A stretch of 64,000 bases of DNA from the NCBI GenBank assembly GCA_964017125.1, contig OZ024915.1:15974480-16038479 (forward strand), given 5' to 3'. This document shows positions 1 to 12,030 of this stretch, piece by piece; position 1 is the stretch's first letter, and each line of letters starts with the position of its first letter. This DNA is from Flabesymbios commensalis. Lineage: Eukaryota > Annelida > Polychaeta > Terebellida > Flabelligeridae. The position numbers were made by a program, and so were the translations under genes. The notes under the pieces were generated by a model. The model ran no database searches. It had not been told where the DNA came from and worked only from the letters and a program-made list of their open reading frames with translations.

Positions 1-590
1 TGTAGCTTAACAATGGCTTCTCATTGGGTCCAAATTCCAGCGAGAAAAATCCTGAACTAATTTCTCATGCTGAATTCCAGGTCAAGGCACAAATTTATCT
101 GCATCATCCAAAGAGCACTGGTTAGTAGCAAATTAGATTATTTGAAAATCACTCTTTCACATTTCAGAAAAGGACATCGCTAGTGTGCAGAACTGCTTTG
201 CTAGAGTGGTAACCAAAGCATCACGTTTTTATCTTTCTCTTCCTTTTCTAAAACAATTACACTGGCGTCCTGTCAAATTTCGCTTTCATTTTTAAATATG
301 CATTATAATGTTCTGAACCCCAAGAGAAAACCAGCCTGCATATCTTACAGATTTACTTGTTTGATAGAAATGCTCAAAATATTTATGCTCCACAAATTCA
401 ATACATTTTTTGTTCCCCTTAAAAGTAAGACTGGGTCAAAAGCTTTCCCATAGCTTTGGTTATCCTGTCATAGTCCCTTGGTGGCCCGCCTCCCTGTTGA
501 CGGAACACGAGATCATTGTGAGGAACTGTGCGCCTCTGAGCTCTGTTCGCTGAGGATTTGGGCGATATAGAATTTTTATTGATTGATTGA
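1..590 (+). mobile_element. 3' end of a degraded LINE (non-LTR retrotransposon)
   Basis: Translated in pieces on the + strand, this region shows the C-terminal tail typical of LINE ORF2 proteins: QNCFARVVTKASR near 187-225 and LHWRPVKFR near 257-283. The reading frame is interrupted several times and the 5' part lies outside the window. The copy ends in a short TTGA-type tail at 579-590, as CR1/L2-like elements often do. The clade is inferred only from this tail and C-terminal pattern. No active element is implied. Confidence 0.7.
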
Positions 591-595
591 CTGGA

Positions 596-1785
596 TGCTT
601 TATAAGGTGATGGAGAGGGATTAGGGGCTATGGAGACGCATTAAAGGGCGACGACAAACTCACAATATGAATGTGTTAAAGGGGATGGAGAGGCATTAAA
701 GGGCGTTGTAAACACACTCCTGTCACGCTTTAACGATTGTTTGTCGCTCTTTCTGCATCATTGTAGCACTTTTATTTTAACACATATTCTTTGCAATTGA
801 GTGCATTTCCGTCGCTATTCAACGACTCTTCTTCGCCTTTAATATGCTTTTAGTTTAACACCTCTTCGTTGCAATTGAAGGCCTCTCCGTCACCCTTTAA
901 CGCCTGTTCTTTTCCCTGAACGCCCCTTCATTGTCTTTTAACGCCTCTCTGTCGCCTTTTAACGCCTCTCCGTTGATCTTCAACACCTTCCCATCGCCCT
1001 TGAATGCCTGCCCATCTCTATTCAACGTCAAAGCGGCACCTTTAACATTGTTCTTCAATGCTTTTGTGTCAACCTTTATCATATTTTCTTCGTTCTTCAA
1101 CACCTTCCCGTCGCTCCTTAGTGCCTCTCAGTCACCATTTAAAGCCTTTCCGTCGCCCTTTAATGCCTCTTTGTCGACATTTGACGCCTCTCCGTCACCC
1201 TTACCTTCTCCCCACACCAAAACGCCTACACATCACCCTTCAACTACTGCCCTTTATGCTTTTCTATCGTTATTTTATGCTTCATTGTCGCCCTTTAACG
1301 ACACCTAATCGCCTTTTACCACCTTGTAATCACCATTTAATGCCTCCCATGACCATTTAATGCATCTGTGGGGCCTTTTAACGCCTCTCAGTCATTCTTA
1401 TATGCATCTCCAACGCCCTTTAACACCTTTCCGTCGCCTTTGGTGTCTCTCCGGCGACATTTAACGCTTCTCTGTTGCCTTTTAGCGACACTCCTTTGTC
1501 TTTAACGCTTTCTCCTCACCCTTAGACCTCCACGCATCACCCTTTAACGCCTCCCCATCGACCGTTACTACACCTTCATTGTTATTTCACACTTCCTGGT
1601 CGACGTGTAGCTCCGTTCCATAGCCCTTTAATGCCTTCCCACCACCTTTTAATGCATCTGGTCGCACTTTAACGCCTCTTCTTTGCCCCTTAAGGCCTCG
1701 GCGCCACGCTCTAACGCCCCCATTGTCCCTTAATGCCTTGCTTTCACCTTTTAATGCCTCCCCATCGACCTATAATGCTTTTCCG
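596..1785. repeat. Degenerate ~20-bp minisatellite
   Basis: Dozens of diverged copies of a roughly 20-bp unit of the type CTTTAACGCCTCTCCGTCGC fill this region. From 596 to about 710 the unit lies in the opposite orientation (GGAGAGGCATTAAAGGGCG); from about 715 onward it is in the orientation given. Short open frames on both strands here are by-products of the repeat. The same unit recurs in a small array at 61.2-61.5 kb. Confidence 0.85.
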
Positions 1786-2800
1786 TTGCATGACAATTTA
1801 ACTTCGATGATGTTAAATCAACAAAATTCTGCCAAAATTTGATTATCCAGTCAAAATCACACCAAAACAATGTATTATGTGTGTTCCAATAATAATTCTT
1901 CATTTTTCTTTTTCGAGAATTCTTAGTCGCACGAATTGTCATTTTAACGAGTTTTCAAGGAGAAAATGAGGTGGATATGTGTGACTAAGTGAACGTTGGC
2001 AGTCGTTTGCGGTCGCTGCATATTTGTATCTTCCGGTTGTGTTCTCATTTTTCTACTTTCTGTTACCAACTACGAAAATCAATTTCTCAGAAAAGAATAT
2101 TGAAGAATTATTTTTCTTTTCGTTATCAAAAACGAAAATTATTTTCTTTAAATCAAAAACATTTTTGTTTGTTTTATCTATTCTAAAGAAAAAAAGAAGA
2201 TAAAGCAATTTCGTTTTATTTCGAAAAAGGAAACAATTATTTTTAATTATTTTCGAAGAGGAAGTTTATTATGCACTGTATTGTCCGTTAAAATCATATT
2301 TTGCCTTGGAATTGTCCATTCGACGTAGATGATCACATCAAGATGTATGACTTGTACCTAGATCTATTTGTTAAAAATCATATTTTCGATTACCCGACCT
2401 AGAAATTGACACATTGGCCTTTTGAAAATGGCCTCTTCAATCAGCAAAATAGTAGCAGAAATAGATTATTCAGTCAAGATAATATCAAAACGACGTACTA
2501 CACGTCTTTTTCTGTTTGTTTTTGTTAAAAATCATACTTTTACATTTTTGACCTCGGAATTGACATTTTCATGACCTTGAATTAAAATTGCCCTTGCAGA
2601 TGACTTTGAATCACAAAACTAAGGCTATAAATGGATTTTTCCACTCAAAATCACACGAAAAAGAGGTATTACACATGCTCCCAGCTTTATTTGTTCAAAA
2701 TGATATTTTCACTCACTTGACCCTAAAATTGACCTTTTGACCTTGAAGATGACCATGAATAATTTAATTAATTTCAGAAATGGGAGGTCGTTTTCTGTGA
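1786..2800. repeat. Diverged ~165-bp tandem repeat
   Basis: At least three diverged units can be aligned by eye. One anchor, 'TTGTTAAAAATCATA' followed by 'GACCT..AATTGAC', recurs near 2369, 2522 and 2689. A second anchor, 'CAGTCAAAAT..ACACCAAAA', recurs near 1848, 2470 and 2640. An inverted single copy of the second anchor lies near 61.0 kb inside a TIR-bounded element. No coding potential is seen. Confidence 0.65.
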
Positions 2801-4122
2801 TATTTGTACGACATTAGAAATAGTCCTATTAAAGATAAGGTCTCAATTGAACTAGTCAGAAAAATATACTCCATAACAATCTGGTCGTACGATTTCAGAA
2901 CGCTGAAATTTATAATATTTCACTGATTCCGGATGCAATCATTTTGTTATTTAACCTTGGGCGACCTTGGAAATTAAAATTACATTTTAACTACCTTTTG
3001 TCAGGTATTCAATCTAGTGATATACGGCAGTGTACATTGTGATATTTAACGCAGTATTATTTAGCCTATTTTCTAAATATTGGTCAGCATATTCTTGAAT
3101 TTCCACCTGTTTAAGATATAACTTTTAAGCAAAAACACACTGGATATTCCACACATTATGTGAAATAAGAGCGTGATAAAATATAATCATGCTTAAGTAA
3201 AATATATTTTTTAATGCAGAAATGTATTAATGATCATAACTGCTACATATTTAGCTCGTCACAAATGGCTGATGCCACTTACATGACTTTTATCACTTCA
3301 GCTTCATTCATAGCATTGGAAAATATGTGCGCAAAATGGCGTCAATGTCGCAAAAGAGACTGTGTTGGAATAACGCCGTAACCATGGCAACGCCTCAAAT
3401 ATTTTTTTCACAACCATCCATTTTGTACCCCCGACATATCAGTGAATCAAAAAAATATGGTTTTGCTTTGTTCTACCGTGGGGAGGGGTTCACTTTTTTT
3501 TCACTCTCCTGGCCGCTGCAGGAGAATTCACATTAATAATAATAGATTCATATACAGTATTTTAAACTGAAGACAGACATATAATTTACTCGCTTCACAT
3601 TATTATATCGAGCTCATTAGGATAGAGTGGTTATCAATAAGAACGAAGCATTTCTAGCAATCTGATGGTCTCTGAACGCCACGCGACCTCTCTCCTTATG
3701 TCAGCAGCCACCCTTTAACTTAATTTTACTCACTTAAGACTCATTATTCATTAAATTAATAACATTGCTTTACTCACATAAATACCAGGGAATGAGGTTA
3801 AACTATACCTAGTAATCTAGCACCAATCCTTACACCATAACTGACTAGTGAATAGAGTTACGTAGTGAAAATTATAACAAGGCTACTTATATTATTACTA
3901 AGCTTATATATGTGCTAGTCGTCTCCAAGGGTCTCCGAGTGCGCCAATTCGGTCGCGGCACGTGACCTACCTGGCGGCACGTGACCTACCTGTCAAACTC
4001 ACCCCATGTCCACTAAAGATTAGTTATATACCACATTAATACTCTAATAATAAATTATCATCACCAATTATTCCGACCCTCACAACATAAGTATCCTCCA
4101 AATAACCACATTTTAAAAAACA
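2801..4122. other. AT-rich noncoding stretch
   Basis: No exon, RNA gene or bounded element could be recognised here. The open frame at 3327-3536 is short and has no recognisable domain. A short direct repeat (GGCACGTGACCTACCTG) occurs twice at about 3956-3992. Confidence 0.5.
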
Positions 4123-4645
4123 ATTATGGTATGGTAATTACACATAAAAAGACATTACCACAAAATAACTAATTTTTTAAATGATTATGCCTTTCCACTG
4201 AACTAGCTGCACACATTTTTCTAGTTAAAACCATCTGTTAACGTCTTTATTTGTATTGTTTTTTTTATCGGTAATTTTATGGTATGGTAATTACACATAC
4301 TAATAAAGGACCACTAAATAACGTCCCATTTCCTGACCATAAAATAATTTAATTTTAGAACCCTTATTAATCACTATTTTACACATGATTTTGATTTTGC
4401 ACATCGCGAAGACCTTACATATTCAAATTGAAGTCTTTAGCAATATTTAAATTTTTTTTTTTTTTTTTTTTTTTGTTATTTTATGGTATGGTCATTGGTT
4501 TTGAAGTTAAAAAGACGTGGTTCTGGCGTCTTCAACAATGACCCATACCACCATTCCTGGGGGGGGGGGGGTGGTACACGATGAGGGTCATCAGGTAGAC
4601 GATAAGGGTCATCAGGTAGACGATGAGGGTCATCAGGTACACGAT
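4123..4645. repeat. Three small tandem repeats with homopolymers
   Basis: The motif TTATGGTATGGTAATTACA recurs near 4125 and 4278, with a partial copy near 4482, giving a diverged period of about 155 bp. A T-tract (about 4450-4474) and a G-tract (4560-4571) follow. A 25-bp unit, GATGAGGGTCATCAGGTAGAC, is then repeated about three times at 4574-4645. Confidence 0.7.
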
Positions 4646-4708
4646 AGGTACAGCGAAATAATAGAGTAAGCTCTTAAACTACCAATGCTACAATTTATAA
4701 TAATAACA

Positions 4709-6230
4709 CATAATGCATGAATGAATGAATGAATGAATAAAAGAATGGATGAACGAATGAATGAATGAATAAATGAATGAATGAATGAATAAATGAATGA
4801 ATGAATGAATGAATGAATGAATGAATGAATGAATGAATGAATGAATGAATGAATGAATATAAATGAGTGAATAAATATAAATGAATGAATGAATGAATGA
4901 ATGAATGAATGAATGAATGAATGAATAAATGAATGAATGAATGGATGAATGAATGAATGAATGAATGAATGAATGAATGAATGAATGAATGAATGAATGA
5001 AAGAATGAATGAATGAATGAATGAATGAACGATTGAATGATTGAACAAAATAATGAATGGATAAATAAAGGGACGACTGAATAAATGAATGAATGGATAA
5101 ATGAATGGTTGGATGAATTGATGTATGGGTGGATGGATCAATAGATGGATGGGTAGATTAATGAATAAATGAATAAATGAATGAATGAATGAATGAATGA
5201 ATAAATGAATGAATGAATGAAGGAATAAAAAAATGAATGAATGAATGAATGAATGAATGAATGAATGAATGAATGAATGAATGAATGAATAAATGAATGA
5301 ATGAATGAACTAATGAAAAAATGTATGGATGAATGAATAAATAAATGAAAAAAGAACGAAGGAACGAATAAATAAATGATTGAATGAATAAATGACTTAA
5401 TGCATAGATGGAATAATTTTTAGATGAATGAATGAATAAAGGAATGAAAGAAAGAATAGACGGATTAGTTAATAAAAAACTGAATGAATGAACGGATGGA
5501 TGGGTAGATAAATGAATAAATGAACAAATGAATAAATGAATAAATGAATCAACGAATCAACGAATAAATAAATCAATGAATCAATGAATATATGAATAAA
5601 TCAATAAATTAATAAAGTAATAAATTAATAAATAATTAAATTAATAAATTAATAAATTAATAAATTAATAAATTAATAAATTAATAAATTAATAAATTAA
5701 TAAATTAATAAATTAATAAATTAATAAATTAATAAATTAATAAATTAATAAAATTATAAATTAATAAATTAATAAATTAATAAATTAATAAATCGATAAA
5801 TTAATAAATAATTAAAAAATTAAAAAATTAATAAATTAATAAATTAATAAATTGATAAATTAATAAATTAATAAATTAATAAATTAATAAATTAATAAAT
5901 CGATAAATTAATAAATAATTAAATTATAAAATTAATAAGCAAACAAACGAACGAACGAACTAGCGAGCGAACGAATGAATAAATAAATTGATGTATGAAC
6001 GAACACACGAACGAACAAATGCATGAACGCACGAACGAATGAATGAATGAATGAATGAATGAATGAATGAATGAATTAATGAATTACTGAATTAATTAGG
6101 GAATGAATAAATGCATGAACAAAAATGAATGAATGAGTGAATGAATATATGAATGAATGAATGAAAGAATGAATGAATGAATGAATGAATAAATGAATGA
6201 ATGAATAAATGAACGAGCAACTGAGTGAAT
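4709..6230. repeat. 1.5-kb GAAT-type microsatellite, partly TTAATAAA
   Basis: Nearly pure (TGAA)n with scattered variants runs from about 4709 to 5560. An (ATTAATAA)n octamer block occupies about 5585-5935, and diverged GAAT/GAAC repeats continue to 6230. The long minus-strand frame of alternating F-I-H-S residues at 4695-5141 is simply the translated repeat and not a gene. The array directly abuts the tail side of a SINE at 6232. Confidence 0.95.
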
Positions 6231-6231
6231 A

Positions 6232-6400
6232 AACTGGGCCTCGTGAGGATGGTGAGATTAATCAGGTGACACTGCCCTCCCGGAACAGGATTAGAAATTT
6301 GAGTCTTGGTAGTCTTAGGCCGGTCGAGTCAGCTATTTCTCGGTCACGGGGATTCCCCACAATATTGATATGTTCAAGTGAATGGTGAAGAAAGCCTGTT
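6232..6400 (-). mobile_element. Partial tRNA-derived SINE (body and tail)
   Basis: The segment matches the body of the better-preserved SINE at 46.44-46.76 kb: AAACTGGGCC..GAGGATGGTG, then GACACTG.CCTCC, then CTCGGTCACGG and TCCCCACAATA, all in the same order and orientation. The tRNA-like head is missing. The tail side faces the GAAT microsatellite. Confidence 0.7.
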
Positions 6401-6599
6401 TGAGAAGTCCTTTATTCCATATTTTGGAGATATTTTTTCATGGAAGCCTAGTAGAAGCATTGACAAATGATTATTTTTGTAACGTGGACATAATTTACAC
6501 TAAAAATCTTAAAATTAAGATTATCCCAACTTTCTCTAATTCCCATTAAAAAGTTATTTAGGACGCTTTTACCTATTTTGATAGTGCTTAAAGTAGTGG

Positions 6600-8030
6600 T
6601 TCAACCTGGAGGTATTTGTGGTTTTTATGTATCAGAGGTCTGCAGAAAAGTAATCTGGACATCAACCACCTGGCAACCATTTTGATCATATGCTAATAAG
6701 CACAATTTGCTATTTTGCATAATTAATTAGGAAAAAATTGAAAATGCTATAACTTTTAAAATAATTAACTTAGAAAGCTAATTTCTGTGTCTACACCTAC
6801 ACTTACTACCCCGTAGAATTAAGTCGGTATTAAATAACCCAGACCTTTCCAATGAGCATAAATTTGCATAGTTATTCAGGAAATTGCTAAAAAAAAGTCG
6901 ATATTGCTTTTATCAGTTGTCTTCAAAAGTTTGTTTTGATGTCTGGACCTATATTTCTCACCCGGTTGAATTCTGTAAAAGTTGTTTTAAATACCCTGGA
7001 ACCGTCCCATTAGCATAAATTAGCGTGATTAATTCAAAAACAAATTTTAAGCACCATATCAATTTGATACACGTTCACTTAGAAAGTTTTTTATGCCTAC
7101 AACCATATATGCATTTCATCCCGCTTAGTCGGCTTTACTTCATGATGAACTCCCCTATGTATATTAGCCTTTATGGCCCCTGGTGAGCAAATTCTGATCA
7201 CTAGGTTCCTTGATCTATCTGGTCACATGCTAGTTAGAATAATTAGCTCACTTTGCATAATTAATAAGAAAAAACTTGAAAGAACTGTAACTGAAAATAA
7301 TTAACTTAGTAAGTTTGTTTTGTGTGTCTACACCCATGTTTTCCTCCCAGTAGAATTCGATTTAGTTAATATTGACTGCGGTACGTGGACCTTTATAATT
7401 AGCATAATATATCTTTAAATGTGGATAAATAATGGAGAACTTGCTTAAAAACAGTTCACACTTCAAATGCTGACTTTGTTGTCTGGACCTATATTTCTCA
7501 CTACTCTGAATTTTTAAAAGTTATTTGGAATACCAAGACCATGATTAGCATAAATTAACATAATTTACTTAAAAAGACATTTTGAGCACCATTATATCAA
7601 TTTGATACACATTCAAATTGTGGAATGTTTTTTAAGCCCACAACCATGTATTCCATCGCGTTGAGCTCGTTCAAATTCATGATGAATTCCTTTACATGAC
7701 TCTGGCTGAGCAAATTCTGAGCACCAGGTTCCTTCTATCAATCTAATATTCTAATTACGCAATGTGTCTAATTTGCATAATTAATTAAGAAAAAAATGAC
7801 AATTGTGTGCCTTTGCAAATAAGTAACAAAGAAAGTTTTTTGTGAATACACCCATGTTTTCCACCCCATATAATTAAATCAAGTTGATATTAACTACTCA
7901 TGATACTCCAGACCTTTCTAATTAGCATAAATTATGTTGTAAAATTTGAGCCCTACAACCGTTATTTTATCTTTCTGAATCAAATTACCCCGATAGAGCT
8001 CAAATTTTCCAAGTCGGGTCCCAAATATAT
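6600..8030. repeat. Higher-order satellite: ~540-bp unit of three subunits
   Basis: Three kinds of diverged subunit of about 150-200 bp alternate. Type A is marked by TTTGCATAATTAATTAGGAA near 6713, 7252 and 7772. Type B has 'GATGTCTGGACCTATATTTC' near 6940 and 7480. Type C has ATCAATTTGATACACGTTCA near 7060 and 7595. Like subunits are therefore spaced about 520-545 bp apart, giving about 2.5 higher-order units. No open frame of interest is present. Confidence 0.75.
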
Positions 8031-8499
8031 TGTGCTCAAACATTAAGAACAGCTATATATATATTAATATACCAGTCGTTTGGGGAAAACATTTTTATTT
8101 GAGCGTTCACTTGGTGGCGCCAATTCATTACATTGATTACCAGGTGGCCATCCTAACATTCATTCAGTCAATGATGCACAATTGTATTTGTAGCCAGCCA
8201 TTCCTTTGATTACTCAATTAGCATTTAGTGCTAGGTCTAATTGATGCTCTTGATATACATTTGAGCGATCACTTTATCAATCGAATTTTTTTTCATGCAT
8301 TTAACTATGGGAAATCAAACTGCATAGACCTATCTCTAAAAGTGTGTGTCTGAGTCTAAAAAGGAGTGAAATATCGACCTTTTGCTGTAACTGAACAACT
8401 CTATAGGGCCAGTCTCGGGCCCTCTGCATGTTGGTACAGTCAAATCCCCTATTATCACCAACTCGTCACCAAACTCACAATAGCCCGAGCTATAGCCTT
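8031..8499. other. Unassigned noncoding stretch
   Basis: No gene or bounded repeat is recognised between the satellite and the first small MITE. The short open frames at 8336-8655 on both strands run through the palindrome of that MITE and are not genes. Confidence 0.5.
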
Positions 8500-8607
8500 C
8501 CCAGAAAACACAAACATTTGTATAGCATTTGTACAACGTCGGCCCAACGTCTTCGACGTTGGTCCAACCTTGTACAAATGTCATACAAATGTTTTGTGTT
8601 TACTGGG
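8500..8607. mobile_element. 108-bp palindromic MITE (CCCAG...CTGGG)
   Basis: The ends are inverted repeats: CCCAGAAAACACAAACATTT at the left and AAATGTTTTGTGTTTACTGGG (read from the other strand as CCCAGTAAACACAAAACATT) at the right. An inner inverted repeat around CAACGTC...GACGTTG makes almost the whole element a hairpin. The ends resemble those of the 87-bp palindrome at 57.61-57.70 kb. The parent transposon is not identified. Confidence 0.75.
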
Positions 8608-8639
8608 CTTCCAGTTTTAGCTAATATCAGGTATAGGCC

Positions 8640-10200
8640 TATATATACAGCTTAGGTTGCAATGGGTTACAGGCCGATCTCCCTGACATGTGTTTGTGCC
8701 AATTCTCGAACACATTTTTTGCAAGAGTATAATGACCCACTTTACAAAAAACGAAATTTTAACACATGTGCAACACGGTTTCCGTGCAGAGCACTCATGC
8801 GAAAGTCAATTACTATGGGGCCGTTCAACAATTACGTAACGCTTCTTTGAACGATTTTTGACCCCCCTTCCCCTTCGTAACGCTTTTTAACGTTACTGTG
8901 ACTACGCTCCGTAACGCATACCTTAACCCCCTACTCCCCCATCTAAGCGTTACGTAATTGTTGAAAGGCCCCTATTGACCACCGAAGACCTGGTTCAAAA
9001 TTATGAGGATAAAATTCAGACAGATTTAATTGTATTAGACTTTAGTAAAGTTTTCGATGTATAGTTCCCCACCAACGTTTACTCCACAAACTTGGTCACT
9101 ACGGAATTAGGGGATCCACATTACATTGGATTCAAAATTTTCTCACCACTCGATCGCAAAAAGTAGTAGTATATGGTAGCTTTTCGGACACTGCTCATGT
9201 AGGATTTGGTGTGCCACAGGGTACAGTACTTGGTCCGATCTTATTTCTATGCTACAATAATGACCTCCCATCCTCTGTCTCAACTGATGTTCGACTCTTT
9301 GCTGACGACTGCTTCCTTTACCGGCCCATTAGAACTGGGGTTGATCAAAAAAAACTGCAGGAGGACCTAACTAAGTTGGAGCACTGGGCAGACACTTGGG
9401 GGATGAAATTCAACCCAGTGTTCTGTCCTCTGAGTGAAAAGACCCCGGGCTAAAGAGATAGCTTCAGACTATCAGCTCAAGGGGGTCACACTCGAAAAAG
9501 TATCAAGTACACCTTACATAGGAGTCAGCATCAGTGAGAACCTGGAATGGGGGGATCACATATCCAAAATTGCGAGTAGGACGAATTCCACACTCGGTTT
9601 CTGGAGGAGAAATTTAAAGGGATGTCCCTCAAAATTAAAAGAGATTGCATATTTTTCAATGGTTCGGTCACTTTTGGAATACTCTTGTCCTGTATGGGAT
9701 CCATACAGGCAAGGTGATGTCGATAAATTAAACAAAATTCAAAGAGCTGCTGCACGTTTCGTAACAAACAACTACCAGCGTAAATCAAGTGTGACAGCCC
9801 TTATCCAAGATCTAGGCTGGACTGACTTACAAACTAGAAGAAAGAACTTCAGGCTGACAAGCCTATACAAAATTTCGAATGGATTAATCGCTGTACCTGT
9901 CAGTGACCTCTTAACCCCAGCAGACGAAAGAACTCGTGGTGGACATAAAAAATCATTTAAACACATTAGAGCTAACACCACGCTGAGACAAAATTCCTTT
10001 TTGTGCAAAACTATACCTGATTGGAATCACCTTCCACTAGCTGCTATTGAATCCAGATCAATAGCAGCTTTCAAGAGCCAACTAAGCTATTAGTCTGGTC
10101 GGCCGCTCAGCACCATCCCTTCGCCTGATACTCCGCTGAGGAGGACTGCGACGTCAATATTCAAAGTCAAAGTCAAAGAATATTGTAGCGTCCTGCTGGG
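8640..10200 (+). mobile_element. LINE reverse-transcriptase remnant
   Basis: A 5'-truncated non-LTR retrotransposon ORF2. In order: a YRPISLTCVC motif near 8665, an LIVLDFSKVFDV segment (RT domain 3-like) near 9030-9060, VPQGTVLGPILF near 9209, and the catalytic FADD box (FADDCFLY) at about 9298-9321. The C-terminal tail at 9434-10093 includes YIGVSISENLEW, LEYSCPVWDP and AARFVTNNYQ. The frame is broken by stops (for example after the FDV segment near 9060) and shifts between 9430 and 9450. It is interrupted by a MITE at 8817-8972. The 3' UTR ends in TCAAAG repeats near 10160-10180. It belongs to the Jockey/CR1-like RT group; finer placement is uncertain. Confidence 0.9.
8817..8972. mobile_element. 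156-bp TIR MITE nested in a LINE
   Basis: The terminal inverted repeats begin GGGGCCGTTCAACAATTACG at the left and, on the other strand, GGGGCCTTTCAACAATTACG at the right. They continue through GTAACGCTT for about 28 bp. A TAT trinucleotide flanks both ends (8814-8816 and 8973-8975), a likely target duplication. Removing the element rejoins the RT-coding sequence of the host LINE, so it inserted after that LINE. A PIF/Harbinger-like 3-bp target is possible but not proven. Confidence 0.8.
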
Positions 10201-10255
10201 CGAGTAGGCTACATATTGTCATATATACGTACGTTGTCAACCTCGTTTCAAAATA

Positions 10256-11515
10256 AATTAAAGTGAGGCTATTAAGGTTTTGAAAATTAAATATTTCATA
10301 TTATTTTGATAGATTAGTATATTTTAAAAGTATTCCCAAAGCAACGATTGTCAATATGTCATTAATCAACGCTCAACGCCTAATACGCTTATTTGTTAGG
10401 ACACGGCCTTATGTGTTCGAATGGGTGTGTTATATGCGTCGCCCAGTATCGGCGCGGATATTTTTTAGCGCTATTCAAAAATCAAAGGAGTTCTCATTAT
10501 CACAGTTTATAAAACACTATACTATTATAGCGGGGCCGTCTGTGAAGTACAATTAGGTTTACAAGTGGATCGAACGGTGAGATAACTAGTGACCACACCT
10601 TTCTAATTAACATGCAGTTTATAAAACACTACTATAGTCTATATTAATATTACTGACCGGGCCTTCTACAAAGTAGGCTTACAATTGCTTTCGCTCAACA
10701 ACTCATAAACTGAATAATTGCCACACATGGGAATAATTGAAATCTCGTTCCCAAATAACTGACCTCAAAATTGGCTAATATTAAAAAGTAACATAGCCGT
10801 GCTAAAGACTTAAATAGTTAACTATAGGCCTATGTATCAAAAATTAATAACTATTTATAACAATAGACTGGCGAAATAACAACATTACTGGCTAATATTA
10901 AAAAGTACCATAGCCGTGCTAAAGAATTAAAGGGTTGACTATAAAAATATATATCAAGAATTATTAGCTATTTATAACAATAGACTGGCAAAACAACAAT
11001 AGCAAATAATATATAATATACGTTTTTAAACACTGTTTTCTGTTATTATTCTGTTATTATTACAACAACGATCTTATTAGGCGCCTAATATGCTTAAATT
11101 ATATTTTATTCAGGTTAGACTTTAAAACATATCTTATACATTTAAGTGATCATCATAAAAAAAAAATCAAAAATCATAAAGACAAGTTACTCATACCAAC
11201 TCATCCCCAAAGGTGCAACACACATGACTAAATCATCCCCAGTCCTCCAAGAGCTGCAACCAACTCATTCCCAGCCCGTCAACACCCATATACCAACGCA
11301 TCCCCTGATATACTGGGGAATGAGTTGGTATAGGGGATGATCGAGTTGACTGCACACTTTTTGAGACACCATATTAAATACCGTAAACGGTAGCCTATAA
11401 AGACAACGTCGACCCAACAAAAATCAAAATTGAATTCCGTAGGCCATACTGTCATATACCTGTAGCTAAAGCTGACAGTTGGTTAATGCTAATACTAGTG
11501 GAGCTAGCTAGAGTT
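10256..11515. repeat. Noncoding DNA with two local duplications and a hairpin
   Basis: A unit starting GGCTAATATTAAAAAGTA is duplicated in tandem at about 10773 and 10890 (about 117 bp each). A second diverged pair starting CAGTTTATAAAACACTA occurs at 10502 and 10613. At about 11288-11332 an inverted repeat (ATACCAACGCATCCCC against GGGGAATGAGTTGGTAT) forms a clear hairpin. No gene is seen. Confidence 0.65.
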
Positions 11516-12030
11516 GAGTAGGACTGTCGAGGTCGATTAGGTTTCACTTTAAAAATTGATTGTATAATGTCTGGAGATCCAAAAAAGTTTGAAGCCATGT
11601 TTCGGCTCATGGTCATTTGACCTAAATATGAGGTCAAAGATCACAAAAATCGATAAAAATTAAATATCCGTTACATAGTCATATTTATGCTCACATTTTC
11701 AAAAAATGTATGCTGATCGCAAATATATACTTTTTATGTCATAAAAGTAATATATGAGGAAAATATGACGTAATATGGGGTCAAAGTCCACAAAAATCAA
11801 TAAAAAACAAAAGCTCGTTATATATTCATGTTTATACTCTATTTTTCGGAAATTTCACGCTGATTACAAATATAGACCTTATATTTCCTAAAAATGTTAT
11901 TGAAAAAATATTAGCGCATTATGGAGTCGAAACTCACAGAAATGAATGCAAATTTAAACTTCGTAACTTTGTTATATTGTAAAATTTATACTCAACTTTT
12001 ATGAAATTTAACATAGAATACAAACATATT
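11516..12030 (+). repeat. Left TIR of the Academ-like element
   Basis: The TIR is itself built of about three diverged units of roughly 150 bp. Each contains GGTCAAAG(T/A)(C/T)CACAAAAATC followed by a TTATA.TCAT..TTATGCTC segment. The partner lies at 14830-15348 in reverse orientation. Confidence 0.75.

Noticed and set aside
931-1360. Two overlapping frames near the window start
   Set aside because: They are translations of the diverged 20-bp minisatellite in two phases.
4695-5141. 148-aa minus-strand frame of F-I-H-S repeats
   Set aside because: It is the translation of a GAAT microsatellite, with no unique sequence or start context.
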